Positions 1 through 6,167 of a DNA stretch of 11,669 bases are shown piece by piece. The position numbers and the translations under genes are program-made. The stretch is from positions 1 through 11,669 of the forward strand of contig DATIHQ010000073.1 of the NCBI GenBank assembly GCA_035480535.1, in the 5' to 3' direction. The stretch is from DATIHQ01 sp035480535 (lineage in GTDB: Bacteria > Chlamydiota > Chlamydiia > Chlamydiales > SM23-39). The notes under the pieces are model-generated. The model searched no databases, had not been told where the DNA came from, and was given only the letters and a program-made list of their open reading frames with translations. Within the stretch, counting starts at the first letter, position 1, and each line of letters begins with the position of its first letter.

Positions 1-2
1 TG

Positions 3-260
3 CTCCATTTAATTGCAGATGAACCGGGCAACTATAGAGGCTCCTCTGCCAATTTAAGCGGCGAGGGATTTGCCGGGATGTCTTTCATTGCCAAAGCTTC
101 GACCGATGAAGAATTCCAGAAGTGGGTCGCAGAGGCGAAAGCGTCGCCAAAAACGTTTGAATACAAAGAATTGGCAAAACCAAGTATGAATAACCCGATC
201 GAAATCTATCAATCAGAGATAGGCCTTTTCGATCAAATCATCATGAAGTACATGAAATGA
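3..260 (+). CDS. cyoA: Quinol oxidase subunit II, C-terminal part (partial at the left edge)
   Basis: The last 85 residues of subunit II of a cytochrome bo3-type quinol oxidase, open at the window's left edge. The frame reads LHLIADEPGNYRGSSANLSG and continues with GEGFAGMSF, matching the E. coli CyoA periplasmic cupredoxin domain as I recall it. Where cytochrome c oxidases carry the CuA ligands (Cys, Cys, His, Met), this fragment has LSGEGFAGM with no Cys or His. The protein therefore belongs to the quinol-oxidising branch. The tail (SEIGLFDQIIMKYMK) matches the CyoA end, so the stop is probably genuine. The stop overlaps the cyoB start by 4 bases (ATGA, 257-260), which suggests translational coupling. 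The signal peptide, transmembrane hairpin and promoter lie outside the window. Confidence 0.95.
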   Translation, partial: LHLIADEPGNYRGSSANLSGEGFAGMSFIAKASTDEEFQKWVAEAKASPKTFEYKELAKPSMNNPIEIYQSEIGLFDQIIMKYMK

Positions 261-2227
261 ATCCATTTGGCAGATTGACTCTACAGGCTTTTGAACACGA
301 CCTCGTGCAGAATGGGGCTGTCTTTGGGATGGTCTTTGGAGGCATCGTCGTCGCGGGACTCTTATTTTATTTCAAGAAGTGGAAATCGCTTTGGAATGAA
401 TACATCAAAACCGTGGATCATAAGAAAATCGGCATTATGTACTTTATGGTCGCCCTCATCTTATTCTTGAGGGGATTTGCCGATGCCTTCATGATGCGGA
501 TCCAGCAGGCGCTTTCAGTGGGAGATTCCTACGGCTATTTGGAAGCGGGACACTACCAAGAGATTTTCTCTGCCCACGGCACGACGATGATCTTTTTCGT
601 GGGGATGGGAATTGTCTTTGGCTTGATGAATTGCGTTGTCCCTTTGCAAATTGGGGCGAGAGACGTCGCCTTTCCTTTTTTAAATGCAGTTGGTTTTTGG
701 CTTTTCGCCGCTGGAGCCACTTTGCTCATGATTTCTTTGGCAGTTGGTCATTTTTCAGCGACCGGATGGCTTGCCTATCCTCCTCTTTCCAGCATTGAAT
801 ACAGTCCGAACGAGGGGGTCGATTACTGGATCTGGATCGTTCAATTGGCGGGGGTGGGAAGTACTCTTGCCGGGATTAATTTTTTGGTCACCATTCTGAA
901 AATGCGCTGCCAAGGCATGACGCTGATGAAAATGCCGATCTTCACTTGGAGCGCCCTTTGCTGCATGATCCTCGTGATTTTCGCCTTTCCCATTCTGACG
1001 GCCACTCTCTTTTTATTGACTCTCGATCGCTATGCGGGAATGCATTTTTTCTCTGCGAGTTTTGGGGGAAATTTCATGATGTATGTCAACCTGATTTGGG
1101 CGTGGGGGCATCCTGAGGTTTACATTCTGATTCTCCCTGCATTTGGGATTTTTTCCGAAGTCGTCCCCACATTTTCCGAAAAGCGTCTTTTTGGATACGT
1201 CTCGATGGTTTGGGCTCTCGTAATCATCACCGTTCTTTCCTTTATCGTCTGGCTCCACCACTTCTTTACGATGGGAGCCAGCGTCAATGTGAATGCTTTC
1301 TTTGGCATCATGACGATGCTGATCGCCATCCCCACAGGAGTGAAACTCTTCAATTGGCTCTTCACCAAATTCCGCGGAAGGGTCCATTTCACCACGCCCA
1401 TGTTGTGGTTCTTTGCCTTTGTCCTCAACTTTAGCGTTGGGGGGATGACCGGAATTCTCCTCTCTGCTCCTCCTGTCGATTACCAAGTGCACAATAGCCT
1501 TTTCCTCATCGCCCATTTCCATGGGATGGTCATTGGCGGCCTTCTCTTTGGTTTCTTTTCGGGATTTACCTATTGGTTTCCAAAAGTGACCGGATTTTTC
1601 TTGAATGAGCGGATTAGTTTCGTCGCTTTTTGGTTTTGGTTCGTCGGCTTTCTTTTGGCATTCATGCCCCTTTACATGCTTGGATTTATGGGAGCCACGA
1701 GGCGCCTCGATCATTACGATGCAGCAACGGGTTGGCATCCCTTATTTCAGCTGGTATTTGTGGGCGCCTTTTTGATTCTCTGTGGCATCATGCTCCAGAT
1801 CTTCGACATCTTTTACAGCATCATCAACAGAAAAAAGCAGCTAGACACCACCGGAGATCCTTGGAATGGCAGATCGTTGGAATGGTCCATGCCCTCGCCA
1901 GCGCCGCTCTATAACTTCGCCATCCCCCCCATTGTCGGAGGGCTCGATCCCCTTTGGGCGATCAAAAGGGGAGAGGCTCCCAAAAACCCTCATCGCTACG
2001 AGGATATCCATCTCCCTAAAGATACGTCCATTGGCGCCTACATTGGCCTTTTAGGGCTGGCCTTTGGCTTTGCGATGGTTTGGTATATCTACTGGCTGGC
2101 CCTTGTCAGCTTCATTGGCATTGTCGCCTCTTTGATTATCCGCCTATCGCAAAAAGATGAAATGCAAATCATCACGGCAGCAGAAGTAGAGAGAATAGAG
2201 CAAGAATTCGGAAAACAGAAAGTATGA
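257..2227 (+). CDS. cyoB: Cytochrome bo3-type quinol oxidase subunit I
   Basis: Catalytic subunit of the inner-membrane heme-copper oxidase: it oxidises quinol, reduces O2 to water and pumps protons. At 656 aa it is close to E. coli CyoB (663 aa), and key residues sit at E. coli number plus one. Low-spin heme ligands are H107 (FSAHGTT) and H422. The high-spin heme ligand is H420 (IAHFHG). CuB ligands are H285 in WGHPEVY, with Y289 for the His-Tyr cross-link, and H334-H335 (WLHHFF). The D channel has N125, D136, N143 and E287; the K channel has T360 and K363 (IPTGVK). The quinone site has R72, D76 and H99, but E102 replaces the E. coli glutamine Q101. The C-terminus has the usual GDPWNGRSLEW block. 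The start is the ATG in the ATGA overlap with cyoA. No key residue is missing, so the enzyme should be active. Confidence 0.98.
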   Translation: MNPFGRLTLQAFEHDLVQNGAVFGMVFGGIVVAGLLFYFKKWKSLWNEYIKTVDHKKIGIMYFMVALILFLRGFADAFMMRIQQALSVGDSYGYLEAGHYQEIFSAHGTTMIFFVGMGIVFGLMNCVVPLQIGARDVAFPFLNAVGFWLFAAGATLLMISLAVGHFSATGWLAYPPLSSIEYSPNEGVDYWIWIVQLAGVGSTLAGINFLVTILKMRCQGMTLMKMPIFTWSALCCMILVIFAFPILTATLFLLTLDRYAGMHFFSASFGGNFMMYVNLIWAWGHPEVYILILPAFGIFSEVVPTFSEKRLFGYVSMVWALVIITVLSFIVWLHHFFTMGASVNVNAFFGIMTMLIAIPTGVKLFNWLFTKFRGRVHFTTPMLWFFAFVLNFSVGGMTGILLSAPPVDYQVHNSLFLIAHFHGMVIGGLLFGFFSGFTYWFPKVTGFFLNERISFVAFWFWFVGFLLAFMPLYMLGFMGATRRLDHYDAATGWHPLFQLVFVGAFLILCGIMLQIFDIFYSIINRKKQLDTTGDPWNGRSLEWSMPSPAPLYNFAIPPIVGGLDPLWAIKRGEAPKNPHRYEDIHLPKDTSIGAYIGLLGLAFGFAMVWYIYWLALVSFIGIVASLIIRLSQKDEMQIITAAEVERIEQEFGKQKV

Positions 2228-2841
2228 CAGTCCATCATCATAGAGAAGCCCATCCAGACCTAAGCATTCCCGATCCGCATCAAGATGCTTTTTCCCGAGT
2301 CACATTGGGCTTTTGGTGCTATCTGATGACCGACTGTCTCATCTTCGGCACTCTCTTCGCCACGTTTGCTGTTCTTCACAACGGCACCTTTGGCGGCCCC
2401 TCCTCGAATGACCTCTTTAGTCTCCCCATAGCCTTTGCAGAAACCATGGTTTTGCTCTTTAGCAGCGTCACGAGCGGCCTTGGCCTTCTCGCCGCTCTTA
2501 AATCTAAGAAAAACCAAGCCGTCTTCTGGCTCCTCTTTGCCTTTCTCTTCGGCGCCTCTTTTGTCGCGATGGAGCTCACAGAATTTACTCAATTCATTCA
2601 TGAGGGACACACCTGGACGAAATCTGCTTTTCTCTCCTCCTTTTTCACCCTCGTCGGCACTCACGGCCTTCACGTCTCTGTCGGCCTTCTTTGGATGAGC
2701 GTTATGATGGTGCAAATTTTCTTCCTCGGCATTACCATCGACACCTTTCGAAGGCTCGTCGTATTCAGCCTCTTCTGGCATTTCCTGGATCTCGTCTGGA
2801 TCTTTATTTTTACCTTTGTTTACCTCATTGGAGTTCTATGA
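2224..2841 (+). CDS. cyoC: Cytochrome bo3-type quinol oxidase subunit III
   Basis: Integral membrane subunit III of the quinol oxidase, 205 aa against 204 in E. coli. A His-rich cytoplasmic start (MTVHHHREAH) is followed by about five hydrophobic helices. Family blocks are clear: FGFWxYLM-DC-like (GFWCYLMTDCLIFGTLFAT, residues about 29-47), a conserved E-xxxLLFSS segment (FAETMVLLFSS), FGASFVAMELTEF, and the typical LVGTHGLHVSVGLLWM and FWHFLDLVWIFIFT near the C-terminus. It assembles with CyoA, CyoB and CyoD; subunit III in this family supports stability and proton uptake and has no redox cofactor. Both ends overlap neighbours by 4 bases (2224-2227 with cyoB, 2838-2841 with cyoD). Third codon positions become strongly C-rich from here to the end of cyoE, unlike the start of cyoB. 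Confidence 0.97.
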   Translation: MTVHHHREAHPDLSIPDPHQDAFSRVTLGFWCYLMTDCLIFGTLFATFAVLHNGTFGGPSSNDLFSLPIAFAETMVLLFSSVTSGLGLLAALKSKKNQAVFWLLFAFLFGASFVAMELTEFTQFIHEGHTWTKSAFLSSFFTLVGTHGLHVSVGLLWMSVMMVQIFFLGITIDTFRRLVVFSLFWHFLDLVWIFIFTFVYLIGVL

Positions 2842-3182
2842 GCGAAGAGCGCAGCTTAAGAGAAATACAAAAAGATTGGCCCCAAACCCTCAAGCTTTGC
2901 GCAATTGGTTTTATCGGTTCCCTTCTTCTGACCGCCCTCTCTTTTTCCCTCACTGCAGCCAAGCTATTCTCTAAACAAATCCTCATTCCGATTCTCGTCT
3001 TCCTCGCCCTCACACAGGCCATTGTGCAGCTGATTTTCTTTATGCACATGGGCAAAGAGGCAAAGCCCCGCTGGATGATGCTCGTGTTTTATTTTATGAT
3101 TCTCGTTATAGTAATCGTCGTTCTAGGCTCCCTTTGGATCATCACTGACCTCAACCACCGCGTTATGATGGAAATGAAATGA
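2838..3182 (+). CDS. cyoD: Cytochrome bo3-type quinol oxidase subunit IV
   Basis: Small subunit IV, 114 aa (E. coli 109). It has three hydrophobic helices after a charged N-terminus, with the family marks IVQLIFFMHMG between helices two and three and a C-terminal GSLWIITDLNHRVMM. The open frame extends far upstream (to 2691), but the true start is the ATG at 2838 inside the ATGA overlap with cyoC; any earlier start would overlap cyoC extensively and lacks family similarity. In E. coli this subunit helps assemble CuB in subunit I. The stop codon overlaps the start of cyoE in a further ATGA (3179-3182). Confidence 0.95.
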   Translation: MSEERSLREIQKDWPQTLKLCAIGFIGSLLLTALSFSLTAAKLFSKQILIPILVFLALTQAIVQLIFFMHMGKEAKPRWMMLVFYFMILVIVIVVLGSLWIITDLNHRVMMEMK

Positions 3183-4033
3183 TCAAAACCTATTATCTCC
3201 TCACCAAGCCCGGCATTATCATGGGCAATGCGATCACCACCATCAGCGGGTTTTTCCTCGCCTCGCAAGGCCATTTCGATCTCTGGCTCTTCATCGCCAC
3301 CCTCATCGGACTCCCTTCAGTCATTGCCTCTGCCTGCGTATTCAATAACTACATCGATCGCCACGCCGATGCAAAAATGGCCAGAACCAAAAATCGAGCG
3401 CTTGTCAAAGGGTTAATCTCAGGCCGCAGCGCCCTCCTCTTCGCCATCTTCCTAGGCCTATTTGGCTTCACCATCTTGGCGCTCTACACCAATCTCCTAG
3501 CCGTCGCCATTGCAGCTCTCGGCTTCTTTGTCTATGTCGTCCTCTACAGCGTCTGGAAATACCGCTCTACCTACGCCACCCTCATCGGCAGTATTTCAGG
3601 CGCAGTGCCCCCCGTTGTCGGCTACTGTGCCGCATCTGGCCGCTTCGATATGGGAGCAGCTCTCCTCTTCATGATTCTCGTTCTCTGGCAAATGCCCCAC
3701 TTCTTTTCCATCGCCATGTATCGCTTTACCGACTACACAGCCGCCTCCATCCCCGTCCTCCCTGTTAAGAAAGGGATCCCCACGACAAAGATCCACATGC
3801 TCCTCTACATCATCGCCTTCATCATCGCCTGCCTCATGCTCACCGTATTTGGCTATACGGGCTATACCTATCTAATCGCAGCCTCCCTACTCGGCCTCAT
3901 CTGGCTGCTCCTCTGCATCAAAGGCTTTAAGGCGGACAATGACAAAGTCTGGGGCCGGCAGATGTTTATCTTCTCCCTCGTCCTCATCACAGTCCTCTGC
4001 CTCATGATTTCTCTGGATGTTGCGCCAAAATAG
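3179..4033 (+). CDS. cyoE: Protoheme IX farnesyltransferase (heme O synthase)
   Basis: UbiA-superfamily membrane prenyltransferase that adds a farnesyl group to the heme B vinyl side chain, making the heme O used by the oxidase encoded just upstream. It has 284 aa (E. coli 296) and about eight or nine membrane helices. The first Asp-rich motif is seen at N57-Y-I-D60-xxx-D64 followed by KMARTKNR (66-73). The second conserved region reads WQMPHFFSIAMYRFTDYTAA (170-189), then IPVLPV. The placement as last gene of a cyo operon supports heme O rather than another UbiA substrate. No ctaA-like heme A synthase is seen nearby. The gene is convergent with the MarR gene and its last 32 bases overlap that gene's 3' end. 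Confidence 0.96.
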   Translation: MIKTYYLLTKPGIIMGNAITTISGFFLASQGHFDLWLFIATLIGLPSVIASACVFNNYIDRHADAKMARTKNRALVKGLISGRSALLFAIFLGLFGFTILALYTNLLAVAIAALGFFVYVVLYSVWKYRSTYATLIGSISGAVPPVVGYCAASGRFDMGAALLFMILVLWQMPHFFSIAMYRFTDYTAASIPVLPVKKGIPTTKIHMLLYIIAFIIACLMLTVFGYTGYTYLIAASLLGLIWLLLCIKGFKADNDKVWGRQMFIFSLVLITVLCLMISLDVAPK

Positions 4034-4472
4034 CCAAGAGTTTGATGCATTTTTTTGTGTCTTTACCCAGCCTTTCGAAAAATTGGCAATCGACTGATTC
4101 GACCAGGGGGAGGGCATGTTCGAGTAGCTGAGCTCCCTTTTGAGTTAGATGAAGATATTTGGATCGCTCGTTTCCCGCGCGTTTATAGCGCTCGATGAAT
4201 CCTTTCTGTTCTAGAGAACGAAGGACTTGGGAAGTCATTGTAATATCCATGCTGCAATGGCGGGCCAGTTCAACTTGAGAGATCTCTTCCTGATCGCGGG
4301 TTAGCCAGCCGATGCTCGCCAACAAGACGAATTGGGGATGCGTGATTCCCAATGTTGCAAGGGCTGCTTCAATTTGCCTGCGCCACTGTGTGCTGACCTG
4401 CCAGAGCAAAAATCCAGGGCTTTCTTCAGGTCCCTCAAAGTGGCTGATCTTTTTCCAGGCCACTTTTTTCAT
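4002..4472 (-). CDS. MarR-family transcriptional regulator
   Basis: A 156-aa winged-helix regulator; MarR proteins dimerise and usually repress their own operon until a small ligand releases them. The helix-turn-helix runs from about 62 to 92 (EISQVELARH, then DITMTSQVLRSLEQKG as recognition helix). The wing follows with N101-E-R103-SKYLHLT, the family's D-x-R-type signature with Asn in place of Asp. Helices at both ends would form the dimer interface. A GTG at 4481 in the same frame is possible, but the ATG at 4472 is preferred because it forms an ATGA overlap with the upstream gene's stop (4469-4472), implying coupled translation. It is co-transcribed with the SRPBCC gene. The likely operator is the palindromic region at 4907-4935. 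The ligand and wider regulon cannot be read from the sequence. Confidence 0.9.
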   Translation of the reverse strand: MKKVAWKKISHFEGPEESPGFLLWQVSTQWRRQIEAALATLGITHPQFVLLASIGWLTRDQEEISQVELARHCSMDITMTSQVLRSLEQKGFIERYKRAGNERSKYLHLTQKGAQLLEHALPLVESVDCQFFERLGKDTKKCIKLLAILAQHPEKS

Positions 4473-4891
4473 ATCAAGCACGTTTCTGCTTTTCTCACCA
4501 TCGTCTCCATGTCTCGCGGGAGATTTTTTTTCATGCCTCGGCCGATCAAAAAGGCGAATAGAAAGGCCAGAGGACCCCTCATCTCAATGGCATGGGTCAC
4601 ATGGGTTTTTCCTTCCACTACCTTTAGTGAATGAGAGACAATGATACGGGCAAAGGGCAATTTTGACTCATTAATAAATAATTTCATCGGCTCTACCTGT
4701 TTGAACAGGAGTTTTACCCGTGGCCCCCCTTTAGCCTTTAGGATGCCGGTTGCGCCCGTCTGAAAGGGGCCATCGATTTGGCTGAATTCAAGGGCATGAT
4801 CCCAGCTCTTCCAATGGCTCACGTCCTGCCAAATGCACCATATGGCAGCAGGCGATGCCGTCGTTTCAACAGTATGCTTGATAATAAACAT
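4469..4891 (-). CDS. SRPBCC-fold protein (polyketide cyclase/dehydrase-like)
   Basis: A 140-aa protein resembling the START/Bet v 1-like SRPBCC superfamily, which folds a beta sheet around a long helix to hold a hydrophobic ligand. Seen here are the N-terminal strand (IIKHTVET), ASPAAIWCIWQDVSHWKSWD (12-31, the typical 'W..W..Wd' helical stretch), a central GATGILKAKGG turn, and a C-terminal amphipathic helix (about 107-137). No signal peptide, so probably cytoplasmic. The ATG at 4891 is chosen over an in-frame TTG at 4903 because GGAGG lies 5 bases before it. It is the first gene of a two-gene operon with marR. By analogy with other MarR-controlled operons it might bind or modify the regulator's ligand; the substrate is unknown. 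Confidence 0.75.
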   Translation of the reverse strand: MFIIKHTVETTASPAAIWCIWQDVSHWKSWDHALEFSQIDGPFQTGATGILKAKGGPRVKLLFKQVEPMKLFINESKLPFARIIVSHSLKVVEGKTHVTHAIEMRGPLAFLFAFLIGRGMKKNLPRDMETMVRKAETCLI

Positions 4892-4896
4892 AGATT

Positions 4897-4901
4897 CCTC
4901 C
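4897..4901 (-). promoter_or_regulatory. Ribosome-binding site deciding the SRPBCC start
   Basis: GGAGG on the - strand, 5 bases before the ATG at 4891. It overlaps the alternative TTG codon at 4903-4901, which makes initiation at TTG unlikely. Confidence 0.8.
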
Positions 4902-4906
4902 AATTA

Positions 4907-4935
4907 ATATGTATGCACATTATATGCATGCATAT
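4907..4935. promoter_or_regulatory. Probable MarR operator: perfect palindrome plus a second related site
   Basis: ATATGCATGCATAT at 4922-4935 is a perfect 14-bp palindrome inside the promoter spacer, entering the -10 box by three bases. A second copy, ATATGTATGCACAT at 4907-4920, starts 15 bp away, keeps ATGT-N4-ACAT inverted arms and covers the predicted transcription start. Site size, symmetry and position match the usual arrangement of MarR autorepressors, whose gene is the second of this operon. The assignment of the protein to the site is inference. Confidence 0.65.
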
Positions 4936-4948
4936 GATTTGAGGTCAA
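4919..4948 (-). promoter_or_regulatory. Sigma70-type promoter of the SRPBCC-marR operon
   Basis: Read on the - strand: TTGACC (4948-4943) as -35, an 18-base spacer, then a perfect TATAAT (4924-4919) as -10. Transcription would start near 4912, about 20 bases before the first codon. The -35 box lies only 18 bases beyond the stop codon of the upstream paralogue (4967), so read-through from that operon is also possible. This is the best promoter match found in the window. Confidence 0.75.
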
Positions 4949-4966
4949 GAACAGATTGGCTCGTCC

Positions 4967-5461
4967 TTAATTAGGGGCAACGGATCGGATGATCTTCAAA
5001 AATGCCTCTAGATCTACCTCTAATTGCTGAAGGTCTTCAGGATCCAAAGATGGAGCCATTCGCTCAAAAAGTTTTAGATTTCTGTATTTTAGTGCTATTT
5101 CGGCTATTTTTAAATTCCACGCATGTTCTTTACCTATTGGAAGCAAGCCCACGCCAGCTTGTTTGACTTGGTTCCATTTCCAGTCTTCAAATGTGAATCC
5201 AGCCGCTCTTAATTCCTCCCTGAGTTGCCGGAGTTTCAGGAGTTCTTTCGGATTTGATTCATCATCAGAGGATTCGGATGTGGAAAGTTCAGATTTTATA
5301 GCGGGACTCCGTCTCCCTGACGAAGTTTGGAAAATCTGTTGAGCTTTTTGATTTGCAGCGTCCCTTTTTTGTGTTTCTTCTGCAAGGCCCGCGCCGAGAG
5401 GTGAATCGGGGACATGAGCTCCCGCACCGTAACCACCAACTGGGTTTGATCTTCCACTCAT
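4967..5461 (-). CDS. Hypothetical protein, downstream member of a tandem paralogous pair
   Basis: I do not recognise a known family. The 164-aa protein lacks a signal peptide and membrane helices. The N-terminal half is low-complexity and probably disordered: MSGRSNPVGGYGAG, DSPLGAGLA (19-27), a second GRxSP motif (GRRSP, 49-53), then an acidic/serine stretch (SESSDDESN). The C-terminal half (about 71-160) is predicted helical: LREELRAAGFTFEDW, IAEIALKYRNLKLFE (119-133) and a final helix ending IIRSVAPN. It shares this order and about ten sequence blocks with the gene upstream (5480-6064), 18 bases away, so the two are a tandem duplication in one operon. SD GGAGA (5470-5466) precedes the ATG. 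A soluble protein with a disordered start and helical end would suit a type III-type effector or its partner, but that is a guess. Confidence 0.75.
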   Translation of the reverse strand: MSGRSNPVGGYGAGAHVPDSPLGAGLAEETQKRDAANQKAQQIFQTSSGRRSPAIKSELSTSESSDDESNPKELLKLRQLREELRAAGFTFEDWKWNQVKQAGVGLLPIGKEHAWNLKIAEIALKYRNLKLFERMAPSLDPEDLQQLEVDLEAFLKIIRSVAPN

Positions 5462-5479
5462 AAAATCTCCAAAGCTGTT

Positions 5480-6064
5480 TTACTCACTTTCACGACCATC
5501 GTTACCAGGATCAATAGATTGGATGAACTCCCAAAATCCCTGTATGTCAGCCTTTAATAACTGAAAGGCCTCCATCGTCACATGAGGAACCGTTTGCTTA
5601 AAAAGCTCCAGATCTCGGTGTCGCAGAGCGATCTCGGCTGCGGCTAAATTCTTCGTAGAAGTTTCCAGTGCGGCATAGGACTCAAGCTGTCCAGCTATTC
5701 TGATGGCTGTCCATTCCTCTTCTGAAAACTTAAATCCAGCCTTTCTGAACGCATCCCGGGGATCATCTAAGCTATTAAAAAAATCTTCAGGAGTTGGTGA
5801 TTCATCATCAGCGGGTAGAGGTAATGGATTATAAATGGGTAGAGGTGATGGACCATTCGATCGATCTGATGAAGACGGACTCTGTCTCCCTGGCAAAGTT
5901 CCAAAAGAAACCACCTGTTTAGTTTTTTGCTCTGTAGCGTCTCTGTTTGCTTTTTGCGCGAGAGCGGCGCCGCAAGGTGAATCAGATGCAAAGGTTACCC
6001 CACTTGTGTCGGTTACCCTGCCCGCACCGTTACCCCCACTTACTGGGCTTGACCTTCCAGCCAT
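5480..6064 (-). CDS. Hypothetical protein, upstream member of a tandem paralogous pair
   Basis: Unrecognised 194-aa soluble protein, paralogous to the product of 4967-5461. Shared features in order: MAGRSSPVSGGNGAG at the start, DSPCGAALA (28-36), a KTKQ/QKAQQ-like patch, GRQSP (59-63), DDES (86-89), RKAGFKFSEEEW (107-118) and AEIALRHRDLELF (143-155), then a final helix ending FIQSIDPG. It differs by a longer Gly/Thr-rich N-terminus and a proline-rich insert (PSPLPIYNPLPLPAD, about 72-86) encoded by a 24-bp tandem duplication. No signal peptide or membrane segment. The leader (GGAGATTTT before ATG) is shared with the downstream copy, so the duplication included the translation start. Its start is 63 bases from the divergent ATPase. 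Function unknown. Confidence 0.78.
   Translation of the reverse strand: MAGRSSPVSGGNGAGRVTDTSGVTFASDSPCGAALAQKANRDATEQKTKQVVSFGTLPGRQSPSSSDRSNGPSPLPIYNPLPLPADDESPTPEDFFNSLDDPRDAFRKAGFKFSEEEWTAIRIAGQLESYAALETSTKNLAAAEIALRHRDLELFKQTVPHVTMEAFQLLKADIQGFWEFIQSIDPGNDGRESE
5813..5860. repeat. Two-copy 24-bp tandem repeat inside the upstream paralogue
   Basis: The 16-mer GGGTAGAGGTAATGGA (5813-5828) recurs with one mismatch at 5837-5852, giving a 24-bp period. Because 24 is a multiple of three, it adds eight residues in frame; on the coding strand it yields the paired PLP motifs of the proline-rich insert. Confidence 0.7.
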
Positions 6065-6104
6065 AAAATCTCCGAAGTTGAAAAAGGAGTAGAGGATCTA
6101 GAAA

Positions 6105-6167
6105 ATGCAATTTTTGGGCAAGAATAAATGGGGGAAAATCAGAAAATCCTCTATATCGAGAGTATGA
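6105..6167 (+). CDS. Possible 20-codon leader ORF before the P-type ATPase
   Basis: A short frame beginning at the ATG at 6105 encodes MQFLGKNKWGKIRKSSISRV. It has a plausible ribosome-binding site (AGAGG at 6091-6095, 9 bases upstream). Its TGA (6165-6167) overlaps an in-frame ATG of the ATPase at 6164 as ATGA, the junction type used throughout this window. Neither candidate ATPase start has a good ribosome-binding site of its own, which would fit coupled translation. It may equally be chance. Confidence 0.2.
   Translation: MQFLGKNKWGKIRKSSISRV

Noticed and set aside
1013..1738. Long - strand open frame (241 codons) inside cyoB
   Set aside because: Shadow frame opposite conserved CyoB motifs; its translation is low-hydrophobicity, Lys/Glu/His-rich and matches no family, as expected for the complement of a membrane-protein gene.
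2260..2781. - strand open frame (173 codons) opposite cyoC
   Set aside because: Same explanation: complement of a real membrane-protein gene, with no ribosome-binding site or family similarity.
6078..6106. TTGAAA-17-GAAAAT as a + strand promoter for the ATPase
   Set aside because: The -10 match is only four of six and lies within A-rich sequence overlapping the possible leader ORF; not strong enough to annotate.
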